Shown: positions 32,689 through 43,755 of the stretch, piece by piece
How positions within the stretch are numbered: the first letter of the stretch is position 1
How the letters are laid out: each line of letters starts with the position of its first letter
Assembly: GCA_963576565.1 (NCBI GenBank)
Contig: OY755039.1
Coordinates: 125,844,640-125,908,639, forward strand
Reading direction: 5' to 3'
Length of the DNA: 64,000 nucleotides
Source: Aspidapion aeneum
Lineage: Eukaryota; Arthropoda; Insecta; Coleoptera; Brentidae
The notes under the pieces: model-generated
Seen by the model: only the letters and a program-made list of their open reading frames with translations
What the model was told of the DNA's origin: nothing
Database searches by the model: none
Made by a program: the position numbers and the translations under genes

Positions 32689-33619
32689 TCATACAACATC
32701 AGACTTGGCTAGCCAAGAATTAAATTTGTCGGAGAACCCCAACCATTTAACAAAATATTGCTCTGTGTTATTATTTATTTTCTTCTTCAATATTTTTTCT
32801 ACCAAATAAATTCCAGGTGTCTTAGTTTTTTGAAGTTCCCATTCATAAAAAGCGCCTCGTATGGGCTCCACCATCAATACCTTCCAACTGGTAGGTTGGT
32901 GGATTTGTTACATTCTTTTTAATAATATTAAATTGTTCCGTTGACCAAGATGGTGTATAGCCTTTTTCAATTAGTGACTTGTATTTACTAATTCTTGCAA
33001 TGTCGCCCAATTTAAACTTGAATTTTTTAGGTGCTATTTTAATATTTTCATATTCTGTAATTGGAGTACGTGGCTTAACGTCAATAGGTCTCATCCTAAT
33101 AGTTCTGTGAAATGTGTTGTATTTTTTAACAACATCTTGCAAAATATGAACCCACTTATAGCTCCCTAATGCACAGAACTCTTTATAAAGATTTGTTTTT
33201 AAAGTTCTAATTACCCTTTCCACAATAGCAGCCTTCTTGACACAGTAAGTATGGTAGTGGTTGATTGAGTTCTTCTTCATAAGTGCTTGGAAATGTTTAT
33301 TAAAAAATTCTGTATCTTGATCAGATTGTATGTTGTGGGGATAATAATCGGCTTGTTTAAAAACCTCCATCATTGCAACACATATTTCAAGTCCAGTTTT
33401 ATTTTTTATTGGTGTAGCCCAGACAAATTTTGAAAAGCAATTTATGCATACTAAAATGTATCTATATCCAAGATTATATTTCAAGAATTGCTGCATTTCA
33501 GCCAAATCAATCTGCCATAAATCCCTAAAACCTTTTATTAAAGTTTTTCTTCGGAGGAAATTTTTTCTTGCTGGTTTATGTAGCTCATTTACCACTTGAA
33601 GTTTTTGCTCACTAGTCAT
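32689..33619 (-). pseudogene. Polinton integrase with chromodomain
   Basis: Retroviral-type integrase that inserts the element. The core frame is open from 33619 to 32843. The catalytic triad is visible: D in LWQIDLAEM, D in NIQSDQDTEFF and E in IVERVIRTLK. In a second frame, 32877-32689 encodes a chromodomain (IYLVEKILKKK, QYFVKWLGFSDKFNSW). The change of frame near 32875 is an indel, since relatives have one continuous protein. The start at 33619 uses the ATG of MTSEQKLQVVNELH, but an N-terminal zinc domain may have been lost. The chromodomain may target chromatin marks, as in chromoviruses. Confidence 0.9.
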
Positions 33620-33638
33620 CTTTTAAATAATTTATTTA

Positions 33639-34061
33639 TTATTCAGTGGAGGTGTGATATTCTATGCGTCCGTCTGACCAAGATATTGGCTCCCAAGAAG
33701 GTTCAGGTGGCTGATGTTTTAAAACTTTTCTTAACAATAGTTTACCACTTATCAGTTGCTGCGTTTTAAGTTTTTCACTAGTGTAGATTTCTAAGTTGGT
33801 TTTTACTGCATTAACAGATTCTGCTATAGCGAGTTTTAGTTCTTCAACTAATTTTTGTAAACGATTTTCCAAAAAGTTCTGATTGACAGCGTCTTTATTA
33901 TCTATTGCATCTGCTATGTTACATAAACGTTTATTATCAATGTCAAAGTGATTTTTAGCAGTCAACTTAAAACCATTGCCTTGCACGCCCTTTAAATATG
34001 TTATTTTTGAAGTTTTTTTGACACGACCAAATTTGTCAATTGTGTTGTTTGCGCCTTCCAT
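33639..34061 (-). CDS. Polinton fibre-like coiled protein
   Basis: Intact frame of 140 codons, 20 bp upstream of the integrase. The sequence holds FDIDNKRLCNIADAIDNKDA followed by VNQNFLE, close to the DAVNKxYVD-type motif of phage tail-fibre proteins, then a helical segment (LQKLVEELKLAIAESVNAVK) that could form a coiled trimer. The tail ends PPEPSWEPISWSDGRIEYHT. Not a named Polinton gene that I can recall with certainty. From motif and context (next to structural genes) I infer a trimeric spike or fibre. Structure prediction as a trimer would test this. Confidence 0.6.
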   Translation of the reverse strand: MEGANNTIDKFGRVKKTSKITYLKGVQGNGFKLTAKNHFDIDNKRLCNIADAIDNKDAVNQNFLENRLQKLVEELKLAIAESVNAVKTNLEIYTSEKLKTQQLISGKLLLRKVLKHQPPEPSWEPISWSDGRIEYHTSTE

Positions 34062-34237
34062 GTCAGATATTAACTAAAGCACATGTGTTATTGTAGAAAT
34101 ATCTTATAAAGGCCTAAAACATCCTAATATATTACCCCTTCTTCTTTTAGTTCTTCAATTATAGACAAAGTTTCATTATCATGCCCAGTATGTCCAGCCA
34201 TTTTTGAGCTCCATAATAATCGCAAACGACCAACTAA

Positions 34238-34990
34238 TTATTTTGCAGTATTCCAGTATACATAGTTTACTTTGTTATTAATGAACTCTTTGAGATTTGA
34301 AATTTTACTTTTGGTTATACCAGAACCTTGTTTATGTCTATCATGTTTCGGTGTTAGAATTGGTTTTATAAAAATTTTAAATTTTGCAGATCGGCTGGTA
34401 TTTATTCCATAGATCTCATTATACTGGTTGTAGCAGGCTTTTGACAAATTAAGTATTTGCTTGTAATCGTTGAGTGCTTTTGGGTGAATGTCTGCAATAT
34501 TTGACACTCTTGGTTTTTTTAAAAATAACAAATTGTATAAATCACGATGAGCTGGAACTGCCCCAATCATATATTTTTTATGATGAAGAGTTATTAGTCC
34601 ATCTGGAAATTTTATCATGGCATTACCCATCTGAAAATTGCCATTACTAGAATTAAATCTAACACCATATATGGGTTTGATCTAAGTCCATCCATGTACA
34701 TTGCAGATATAGAATTTAAATCTTCCTCTACATCCTTTCTCCACAATTCGTCCATAGCTTGTTGGTTGGTACTATTTTCGGATAGATCCGGTGTTAAATT
34801 ATTATCACCCAATAATTCATTCGCAGTGAATGACTTTGGAGTTTGATTAGAATAAGAAGATACTGATGTTTCCGTCAATGGTGGTGAAACTGGCGAGTAA
34901 GGTGTGTAAAAAGATTTATTTCCACCATCATCTTCTTCTTCCAAGTCGCCAAGTCTAACGATCTCTGCCTTTTTTGCCCCCACAGCCGTA
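34238..34990 (-). pseudogene. Polinton DUF8207-like protein
   Basis: Two frames form one broken gene. 34983-34615 encodes an acidic, S/P/T-rich segment (TPYSPVSPPLTETSVSSYSN). 34630-34238 encodes MGNAMIKFPDGLITLHHKKY, then AHRDLYNLLFLKKPRVSNI, a pattern I associate with DUF8207, found in Polinton-like sequences. A third reading near 34680-34630 (IYGVRFNSSNGNFQ) bridges the two, showing a frameshift near 34640-34680. Function unknown. Confidence 0.65.
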
Positions 34991-35073
34991 GAAGGTGATG
35001 CTATGGTAGTATTTGTCCTTGATGCTTGCAGTTGATCGTTCTAAAAGCAACTAAAGTTATTGCTGCATATTTG

Positions 35074-35778
35074 TTAAACATATACATAACTATCAAATTC
35101 TTTTCTATATCTGCCATTGTTTAAATCTGCATCTTTATCAATGACTAAAAAGCCATATTTATCTTCCCAACATTTTGCACAGATTTCTTGAAATTGAGTA
35201 AAAGTAAAGTCTGGAGAAACATGATCTGAAAAAATATGACGCAAGTTCATCTCATCTTGTTTAAATACTATTATGAAATTTGAATTATCTCGAACTAGTT
35301 GTTTTGGTACTCTAGAGTAGGTCTGTGCTAGGTAAAAACAATCGATATGTTTATGTCTTCCCATGCTGTAATATGATCTTATTAACTTATTAACACTCTG
35401 ACTATCGCAAATAACGTCATCGAAAATAAATAATGAATTTGGTTTTGCATCTGATGGTGGTATAACGCTGGATGTGTCATCAAATGTGTAGTATCCAAGT
35501 CCTTTAATGGGTGATAAAATTTGTTTTAGAGTTTCATATTTCGGTGGAAACAACATTTTGGAATATATATATATATAGACATTTTCAAATTTTATGCCTA
35601 GTGGGTGTGCAAGAAGTGTGAGAAGTACATTGGTTTTGCCACAGTTTGATGATCCAATTATTAATCCGCGTATGGAGTTGGGTAGTAAAGATCCATGGCG
35701 CTGATAAGTAATACCACTACCCGTTTTTTCATCCCAGTTAATAACTGAGATTCTGTCTTGTTGTTGCACTATACGCAT
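35074..35778 (-). CDS. Polinton packaging ATPase (FtsK/HerA, A32-like)
   Basis: Intact frame of 234 codons, about the normal length. Walker A is IIGSSNCGKTN near residue 42; Walker B is SLFIFDDVICD near 118. AQTYSRVPKQLVRDNSNFII is the sensor region. The family is thought to pump DNA into capsids. The start MRIVQQQDRISVINWDEKTG lies 60 bp from the divergent PLA2-like gene, so the two probably share a bidirectional promoter (35779-35838). One of the few undamaged genes in this copy. Confidence 0.92.
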   Translation of the reverse strand: MRIVQQQDRISVINWDEKTGSGITYQRHGSLLPNSIRGLIIGSSNCGKTNVLLTLLAHPLGIKFENVYIYIYSKMLFPPKYETLKQILSPIKGLGYYTFDDTSSVIPPSDAKPNSLFIFDDVICDSQSVNKLIRSYYSMGRHKHIDCFYLAQTYSRVPKQLVRDNSNFIIVFKQDEMNLRHIFSDHVSPDFTFTQFQEICAKCWEDKYGFLVIDKDADLNNGRYRKEFDSYVYV

Positions 35779-35838
35779 TTTTGCATGAACTGTCTTTTAG
35801 TATTTAAGCAGACTTGTATTTATATCAAAATCAGTTCA

Positions 35839-36300
35839 ATGTCATCTGTCAAGCGAAAAAGTTGTTCAACAAAAGTGGGGCGAGGTGTATTCAATTCACT
35901 TTTGAATAAGCTTCCTGTAGAGTTGCACATCCCTGGTTATTAGTACTGTGGTCCGGGGACTAAACTTGGCAAAAGATTAGCGAGAGGAGATCCAGGAATA
36001 AATGTATTAGATAGAGCTTGCAAAAAATACGACAATAGTTAGTCTATAAATTTGGGTAATTTAGAAAAAAGACACAAAGCTGATCGTGAGCTAGAAGAAA
36101 GTGCGTGGAAAGTTGTTAAATCAAAAGACGCCGGAATAAAAGAAAAGGCTGCTGCATACTTTGTTACAAACGCAATGAAAGTGAAACAAAAAATTAGAAT
36201 GGGGCTAAAAACGACAAAATCCAAAACACGAAAAATGGCTTTTGGATCTAGGATAACTAGAAAAGTTCAGGCCAAAATAAATAAAATCGATTCAGAATGA
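35839..36300 (+). pseudogene. Polinton PLA2-like (parvovirus VP1-type) protein
   Basis: A single frame of about 153 codons from ATG 35839 with two in-frame stops, TAG at 35941 and TAG at 36040. The middle has YCGPGTKLGKRLARGDPGIN, the calcium-loop pattern of phospholipase A2 as in the parvovirus VP1 unique region, then LDRACKKYDNS, where the usual HD catalytic pair is YD, a loss of the key histidine. The C-terminal part (NLEKRHKADRELEESAWKVV, then MKVKQKIRMG) is basic and helical. In parvoviruses the domain helps entry across membranes; the role here is inferred. Confidence 0.75.
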
Positions 36301-36309
36301 AATTAAGGG

Positions 36310-36476
36310 GAAATTTCACGATATTTCAAAAATTGCCTTGGCAGCAGCCCATAAGCATTTAAAAGCTTCTGGGGGAAAATTTTTTGTTGTTTATGTAATG
36401 CCAAGGGCTCGAAAGTGTCTAAGTCTGAGGAAATTGTGGATTGTAACATTGCATCTAGTTGTTGTAAGACACAGTA
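36310..36476 (+). pseudogene. Small Polinton ORF remnant
   Basis: Reads FHDISKIALAAAHKHLKASG GKFF near 36312-36390 in one frame, then loses similarity. The A/K-rich helical start resembles small accessory ORFs that I associate with insect Polintons, but I cannot name it. It lies between the PLA2-like and minor capsid genes on the same strand. Confidence 0.4.
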
Positions 36477-36479
36477 AAA

Positions 36480-37162
36480 ATGTCTTGTACTTTTACACTA
36501 AGTGGTTATTCAAGTACTCTAAGTGCCAACTTCTACCCTCCTATAGAAATAAATGGCAGAGAAAAATATGGACTGGGTCTTATAGGATTTTATTCATATA
36601 ATTCAATTTTTAACGTAGATGAAACTAATAATTGGTTTGGATTCAGTAAGCCGAATTGGAGAGGGGCAGTAATGTTATGGTGCGTACGAAATAACCCAAA
36701 TACATGATACAATGCTGAAAGCTCTTCTAAAAGGTGCAAAAGATCTAGATGAAAATATTTTTAGCTTACGTGCAAACAATAGCACTTTAAAATGCGAAAT
36801 TAAGTCAAAGTATTTACTTCACTTTAAACACTACGACTCAATTGGGCAGTTGTTGGGATTCACAAATAAAGAGCTATTAAAACCCAATGAGATTCATGAA
36901 TCTTCAACAATAGTTGATATTACAAAAGTTCGCATTATAAGAGTAGATTGCAACATAACAACTGGCGCATATTTAAATTCAGAACAAGCGCACTCTATTT
37001 ATGAATTTGACATTGATGTGGAACCTGGGTATAAGCTAACTAAAGAACCAACAAATATCATTTATATGCCAATCCAACCAGAAGGTCGTCAGTTTATCGA
37101 CATTACATTACACTAAGGATTAAAAGAGAAAGGAGAAAAAATAATTGTAAAATTAGAGCTTA
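36480..37162 (+). pseudogene. Polinton minor capsid protein (penton, jelly roll)
   Basis: Two frames. 36480-36707 starts MSCTFTLSGYSSTLSANFYP with GLGLIGFYSYNSIFNV. After a frameshift near 36700, 36712-37116 has NSTLKCEIKSKYLLHF, IGQLLGFTNKELL, VRIIRVDCNITTGAYLN and EPTNIIYMPIQPEG. A TAA at 37114-37116 is followed in frame by EKIIVKLELKRL to 37162, the expected C-terminus, so the stop is premature. This family forms the pentameric vertices of Polinton virions. Dead in this copy. Confidence 0.85.
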
Positions 37163-37178
37163 AAAGGTTATAAAGAAA

Positions 37179-37376
37179 ATGGGTTATTGTTATCATCAAA
37201 GCAATCAAATATCACATAAAAAGGATGTTGAGACTTACATTACAAATAAAAAGAGATGCAAAAGAAGTAGAAATATCATTTGTGTAAAAGACTTGTCACG
37301 AGAAAGATCTAAATTGTCCATAGAAGAAAAGCTGTTTTTGAAATCACTTGGTTTGCGTCTAAAACACATTGATTAA
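37179..37376 (+). CDS. Small Polinton ORF before major capsid gene
   Basis: 65 codons, MGYCYHQSNQISHKKDVETY to SIEEKLFLKSLGLRLKHID, basic with CxxC absent. Ends two bases before the major capsid ATG, suggesting linked expression. Similar short basic ORFs with a KFLKSLG-like tail sit before the major capsid gene in insect Polintons; function unknown. Confidence 0.55.
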   Translation: MGYCYHQSNQISHKKDVETYITNKKRCKRSRNIICVKDLSRERSKLSIEEKLFLKSLGLRLKHID

Positions 37377-37377
37377 A

Positions 37378-38612
37378 ATGATTTTAACTAGTGAAAAGTT
37401 AGAAGCATTTAATGAACCAATTTTTGAGAATTCAATTATAAATCTGCAAGAGCATAGTTATAAACCATATGGAACACCATCGTTTAAAAACTCTGATGAA
37501 ATTCGTATACCAATTCAATTTCAAGATCTAATTTTGGATGTTTCCGAAAGTTATATTTATATAGAAGGAAAGTTTACACCAAATGATGCAACTAAAAGAT
37601 GCTACTTATGAAATAATGGTCTTGCTTTTTTATTCGAAGAAATTCGATATGAAATGGATGGTGAACAAGTTTGCGTTGTTCGAAAACCAGGAATTACTTC
37701 AGCATTAAAATAAAACCATTGTTTCATTTGGAATTAGTCAAGAAAAGCTGCTTTCAACCTACGGTTGGGGTTTAACAGAAACCAATCAATGCATATTGGA
37801 TAAAGCAAGTCATGTATTTAGTGGTAGACTCCCATTAAAATACCTGACGGGATTTGCAGAGGACTACAGAAAGGGCATTTTTAATCAAAAACAAGAACTG
37901 ATTCTCGTAATAGCACACACCTTCAAAAATTTGCTATATCGGTGAAGTTGATTCGGAAATCTCAATAAATAAAATAGAATGGAAAATCCGGCACATAATT
38001 CCAGAGGATCGTCAAAGAGTTAAAATTCTTTCTAAAATTAATAAGGCGAGGGATAATGTTAATATCAAAGCCGCCTATCGCATGTGGGACCTGTATGAAT
38101 TGCCTCTTCTTCGGAGCACAGCTTCTGATACATGGGCAGTAAGAAGTAGTACGAATTTGGAAAAACCACGATACATTATTATTGGATTTCAAAAGACTGA
38201 AAATTGTAATGCTAGAGACAAAGATGCCACAGAATTTATCTCTGCTGATTTGGCTGATATTAGATTATATATTAATTCTGTAGTGTTTCCCTATGAGAGG
38301 TGGAGCCTCGATTTTTCAAAAAGATTATGCGGCCCTGCCTACTATGCATATCAAATTTTTCAAAACAGTTACTATGGTAAAACATGTTACGAACCAATGC
38401 TTGATTTAGATAGTTTCATTAAAAACCCATTAATTGTTATCGATGCTTCACATCAACAAGATTCAATAACTTCCTCTACAGTTGACATTAAAGTGGAATT
38501 TAACACAAGAAAATCTAAATTTCCAAATGATGTAAAAGTGTATGCTTTAATACTTATTCATGATTCATTAATTTCTTATAATATTTTAAATGGTACTGTA
38601 ACCAAGGGTTAG
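37378..38612 (+). pseudogene. Polinton major capsid protein (double jelly roll)
   Basis: Starts MILTSEKLEAFNEPIF, then ESYIYIEGKF near 37545. An in-frame TGA at 37609 and TAA at 37711 interrupt it; shifted frames follow (YGWGLTETNQC, LKYLTGFAEDYRKGIF near 37760-37880; EWKIRHIIPEDRQRVKIL near 37978-38030). The C-terminal third is open at 38082-38612 with WAVRSSTNLEKPRYIIIGFQ, VFPYERWSLDFSK and SSTVDIKVEF. These are the hallmark segments of the Polinton major capsid protein. About 410 codons in all, normal for the family. At least four lesions. Confidence 0.9.
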
Positions 38613-39241
38613 AATAAGTATAAAATAATTGTTTTCTTTTTTCTCAAATGTAAATGATCTCTTGTATGCTAATTATAATTTAATTATGAATAATAAAATT
38701 GTATTGAAAATAAGCTAAAATTGTTGGTCTTTTTTTATTTTTAGAAAAACCTCGCAACATTTTGCAACACTTATTTATTTTCTTACTATATAAACTAGAA
38801 AAACTTTGTTGGTATTTCTTTGTCATTTAGTTTGTAAGGTAATTTGGTGTTGTTTATCCTTAAATCAACCAAGAAATTTATTTAAAAAACGAGATACTTC
38901 CTTATTTTTTTTAGCTTATATAGTAAATGAGGAATAATAATAAAAAAGACAAATTGTGATTAAAACAGTATATTAAAGGTTGCATCACGTATAATATGGC
39001 TCATAAACTGAATTTTGCATCACATATAATATGGCTTATAAGCTGAATTTCAAAAAGAAAAATTAATCTATACTGATATGTATACCCATAACGCAGCATA
39101 ATTAATTGATTAATATGATTTTGAAATATTATATTACATTAAAAAAAGCAATTAATCAAAATTAGCTAAAATTATGTATAAACATCATAATACTAACACT
39201 AATTACTTATAAACTAAACACTAATTACTTCTTTATTCTTT
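38613..39241. other. AT-rich spacer between convergent Polinton genes
   Basis: Contains AATAAA-like signals for the major capsid (38692) and a small duplication (GCATCACGTATAATATGGCT and GCATCACATATAATATGGCT at about 38981 and 39018). No coding. Confidence 0.6.
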
Positions 39242-42200
39242 TTACTCTATTTGATTAGTTATATCTATCTCTAATTGCTGAAGTTCATTTCCCCGTAAGC
39301 ACTTAAATCCCTTAAAACATCATAGTGTTTGATATCAGAATGCCCCCAAGGTAGTGTATGTGTTGTACCTGATATAATGTACCTTTTATCATCATGCTAT
39401 GATAGTCACTTTATTGATAGTTTCAGTATACACCGTATGCATGGTTGTTTTAAAGTTTTTCATTTTCCTAAATAGCATTCCACCTTCCTTTACAATTTTT
39501 AAATAATCCTCAACAGATAAATGCTTGTCTATTATATATTTCTTTATACCCTTTGATTTTTTGAGTTCTTTACAAATGGATAATAAGCCTTGGCACTAGT
39601 TCATACAAAAGTCTTAATTGGATCCCCCTTAAATTCATCTTTCATTCTACCTAAGATAGACGGATTATTTTTAATATTATATGGATTATTTTCGCTAAAG
39701 TTGGAAGAATCAAATTTGTTGGGGTTTTCTGATAAGAATTTATAAAAATCATCTGTATATATCTTTAATATTTGGGAATCTGTATCTGTGTACATCATTG
39801 TAGCATTATCACCATATTCTTTTTTAATAAAATTGTAAAAAAATCATACATGACTGTTTTTGAAACATCCAGAATGCAAAAACCTAAATATATTGGTTTA
39901 TCGTAGTGTATTTTGAATTTTTGCATTTGAATTGCAACAAGATCCTCTGTAAATATTGTACAGTTTTTGTAATTAGGTCTGCCAATTAATGATCGTGCTC
40001 CCTCTCTTCTTAACTGATTTTCCCCCAACTAGTTACAAGCTTTATATCGTTATATTTCTCGACATTTTCCATTGTTTTCCCAAATACAGCGTTGTTGAAT
40101 AATTTGTATCAATCTCTCTGGAAACAGCTGTTGCTTTTATTGCGTAATTCTGTATTTGTGTCTATATATTTTTTGAGCCAAGGTGATTGCCGAAATTCTA
40201 ATATTCTATGTGTTTGCTTAACGACTAAGCCATTTCCTACAGCCTGCTTAAGGGTTCTATAATGTACAATGTATTTCTTTTTATCATTTAGGTTAGGGAT
40301 TAGTTTATGAATTTTAGAGCCAGATTCAGGTGGTATGATATTTTCAACTAAAAATGGAAAATCTGAGTGTTTATCATGCAGTTCTTCGGGGTATTGAACA
40401 TCTACTTCAAGCACATATCCAATGTCATTATCGGCAGGTATATCACAAATATCTAAAGCTAATATCTCCTGACTAGAAAGCCACCTAAAACCTTTGGTTG
40501 GTAGTGGTTGTGACATACTATGTTCATACAGATTTGTGGCATCTAAGTACAATATATGTAGGATGATGGCTTACTTGGGTCGTAATCAGGAAGATATTTA
40601 TTATTTGCAGTATGCATTCTTTCACTGCATTGACTTATTCCACCCCTTATCCCCTTTTTAAAAAAATGAATCATATCTAAATCAGTAAGGAGTTCCAATT
40701 CTATTTGAGTTAATTTTAGCATAGCATCAAATGATAGTGATGGAAGAGTAAAATACTGAACCGGATCCAAGTTGTATGTTTTTAATGAATTTAATCGAAA
40801 TTCTTCGAAAATATCACAAAGGAGAACTACATCAGTTTTTAAATAAAGATCGGAGTAATCACCAAACGTTTTACAATTAAACACTCCCAAACCTTTTTTG
40901 CCCGATCATACTCGTCATCACTTATATGTTCTTCCTTCAGTTGATCATAAAATTGATTTTTTGTTGGGAGATGTTTATCGTCCAATTTACTTAGACTGGT
41001 GACATAGCTGTATGGAAATACCCCTTTTTGTCTCATTAAATTAAATTCTTGCATGCCATTAAAATGTTTTCGTGTCTCTTGAAACATATTTATATCTAAT
41101 CCTTTACTAAGCTATAGCTAAAAATGTATAGCTATCTAAAAATCTTAGTTGTAAATATTTTTTTATAGTTTTTCCAGCGGTATCTGTGTAATCGTGTATA
41201 TAAATTGATTTAGTAAAGGATATGTACTTTTCTTTATTTTTGGCTATAACATCAATTTTATCACCATGTGATGCTAGAACCACTCAAATTATGGAAAATT
41301 ATTGGTACAAATCTTGGTATTTGATATTGTAGATTACATGTAGAATGAGTGGCAAGAAACCGTTTTTCTCCCGTTATATGGCAATGATCGATTACTTTTT
41401 TATCTGTTGGCATGAATGGCTTTTGACATATACCACATTCGGTTGCGGATTCTTTCAACCTTTTCTCGTCGACAGTTAGGGGGCTCATTGGCTTAATATC
41501 TTTTAAATAATTATTGTACACCTCCCTCAGATCACATTCGATTCGCCGAATGAACTCTTCTACTGCATTTTGACCACGATATAGCTCAAACTTTGTCACC
41601 GAATCATCAAATGAAGATTTAATTATATACGAAAATGCATACGGTTTATGAATTATATTTTTAATTGTATATGGTGTATTGGGATCTGGCTCACATGTTT
41701 CTATTGGCTGCAGAACAGACTCAAAATCAGCGTACACTACAAAGGGGGCTTTAAGTTGCTTCTCATAGTTTTCAAATTTTAAAATGTTCCCCATGACAGT
41801 CCTACCAACTTTGTCAAGTTTAAAATCAGTGGAAGGTGTGGTTGCATAAACCTTTCCACAGTCATATTGTTGATGATGTAGTAAGTTCTTTGGGGTGTTA
41901 AAGCGAACTAAGCAACCATCACAGAAATATAACTTTCAATGGAATGATGTTAATTGATTTCGAACCACTCAAGGCAAATCTTTTATCCAACAATAGTGAA
42001 CAATATGACAGTCTTGACATGTGTGGTTCGAGTCAGTATTTTTACATCCTTCAAACAATAATAATAAATTAACATGATAGAAAAGTTTGCGATTTGAATA
42101 GTATAGTGGTCCAACTACTTCATACTTTACTCGGTTATTTACAAATTTTGATTCTAATCCATAAACATTAACTGATATATTATTCAATTTTTCAAATTTC

Positions 42201-42474
42201 TCAATGTCTTTTAACTTAACTGGAAAATCAATACCAGTCAGATTTAGCACAGTCGAGTAGTGTGGATAAGATGAGGTTCTATCCCATTGTTGCTGCGCTG
42301 GATGTAAGGCCGATGTAATAGCCCAAGCAAAGCAAGCATTGTCATCATTTTTGATATTAACCACCGCTTTTCTCGACTCAATGGATTTTGGTAGTTTGAT
42401 GTACGAACTTCCCCCTAGTGGTGTGTATTTATTGACATTTACTTCCAAATACATAATTTGCTGTAGCGCCCAAC
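39242..42474 (-). pseudogene. Polinton DNA polymerase B, exon 2 (decayed)
   Basis: Protein-primed family B DNA polymerase. Exon 2 starts after TTTGCAG with GWALQQIMYLEVNVNKYTPL. In order: SYIKLPKSIESRKAVVNIKN; exonuclease motif VYADFESVLQ near 41735; an endonuclease VII-like zinc cluster (CGICQKPF...DHCHITGEKRF...CNLQYQ) near 41440-41320; YSDLYLKTDVVLLCDIF near 40850; polymerase motif A YLDATNLYEHSMSQPLP near 40550; PWLKKYIDTNTELR near 40180; motif C YTDTDS near 39790; and the C-terminus LPWGHSDIKHYDVL to stop 39242-39244. In-frame stops (TGA near 41971) and frameshifts at about 41260, 41090, 40870, 40110, 39800 and 39600 make it dead. Confidence 0.92.
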
Positions 42475-43755
42475 CTGCAAAAAAAAAAACAAAAGATTAA
42501 TTTATTGGACTCTAGATTTTAAATTATGTTTCTTGTCTTAAAATTTGGTCTTTGGGATCGTAAAATCACTAAAGTATGATGTATTCATATTTAGATAGAT
42601 AGTGTGTAACAAGGAATACAAAATAGACATTTTTGGATATACAATATAAAAATTGTAAAATATATTGAGACATGTCGAATTTAATTACCCTTTTGGCTTG
42701 ATTTTATTGTTTGAGAAAAACACTCCTTTAGGTATGCGTTGAATGACGCTCATTATTTAAATCGGGAAAGTGGGCCAAGTGGCACCTCGCTTTGACGGTA
42801 TCTATAGGCTATACCTATAGGCTATTGTGAACCTAATTTATTCGAGAAAAGAAATTGTTCCGATTTCAAAAACTTTTATATGTCTTTGCGTTCTATCTGT
42901 CTGTGACGACCAACGTGCAGAACTCAAAAACTTCTTGTCCTATTTTAATGAAATTTGGTACCTAAGCTGGGTCTTGTCAGATTTTAAGTCAAAACATGGC
43001 TTGTGTGGTATCAAACGAAAGGCAATTGAGACTGCTGTTGAATAAAATACATTTAGTTAAAAAAAGGGTGGGGGTAGATTTCAAAAGCTAGAATTTAAGT
43101 GAAAATATGGCTTGTGTGGTATTAGACGAAAGGTAAATAAGTCTGCAGTTGAATAAGACACATTTTAGTTTAATGAAAAAAAAAAAGGTGGGGGTAGATT
43201 GCAAAAACTCAGATTTTAAGTCAAAACATGGCTTATGTGGTATCAAACGAAAGGTAATTGAGACTGCTGTTAAACAAAATACATCTTAGTTAAAAGAGGG
43301 TGGGGGTAGGTTTCAAAAACTTAGATTTGAAGCCAAAACAAGGCTTGTGTGGTATCAAATGAATGGTAATTGAGTCTGCAGTTTAATAAAATATATAATA
43401 TTTGCATAGCTTTAAGTTAAAATTTATTATTTTTAGTTACTTCACATTCCGCCAACAGGGCATTTTTTTTTGTTGATTTGGTGTAAAACTAACTAAAGTG
43501 ATTCGATTTTATGGCAAAAAAATATTACTCATTTTACGACAAAACTCGTCGATGACTCTTAATTATAAAAAGCGTTTAAATATTTTTTAGTTTAGTTTAG
43601 GTATTTTTACAATGATTTTGTCTAAAATGGATTAAAGTGATTTGGTGTCAATTATTCACTTTTAAGCCAAACTTATGATGATTATTAATATTAGTTGTAA
43701 TGAGTACCTATTTTAATTGACTGACTAAAATGCTAAGAAATAAAATAATCTTTAC
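42475..43755 (-). other. Polinton polymerase intron with satellite-like repeat
   Basis: 1281-bp intron, donor GTAAAG at 43755 and acceptor TTTTTTTGCAG at 42475. The joined phase gives an unbroken S-G-W-A-L reading, as in relatives. Inside, 42950-43400 holds about four imperfect copies of a 110-130-bp repeat (GTCAAAACATGGCTTGTGTG, then GGTGGGGGTAGATT). Confidence 0.8.
42950..43410 (+). repeat. Tandem 110-130-bp repeat
   Basis: Units start near 42978, 43085, 43210 and 43325; each has AACATGGCTT(G/A)TGTGGTATC, AACGAAAGG.AATTGAG and a poly-A then GGTGGGGGTAG. The same repeat in the other orientation ends the window (63780-64000). Confidence 0.85.

Noticed and set aside
42950..43410. CRISPR-like array
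   Set aside because: The units differ throughout, with no constant-repeat/unique-spacer pattern, in a eukaryotic transposon intron.
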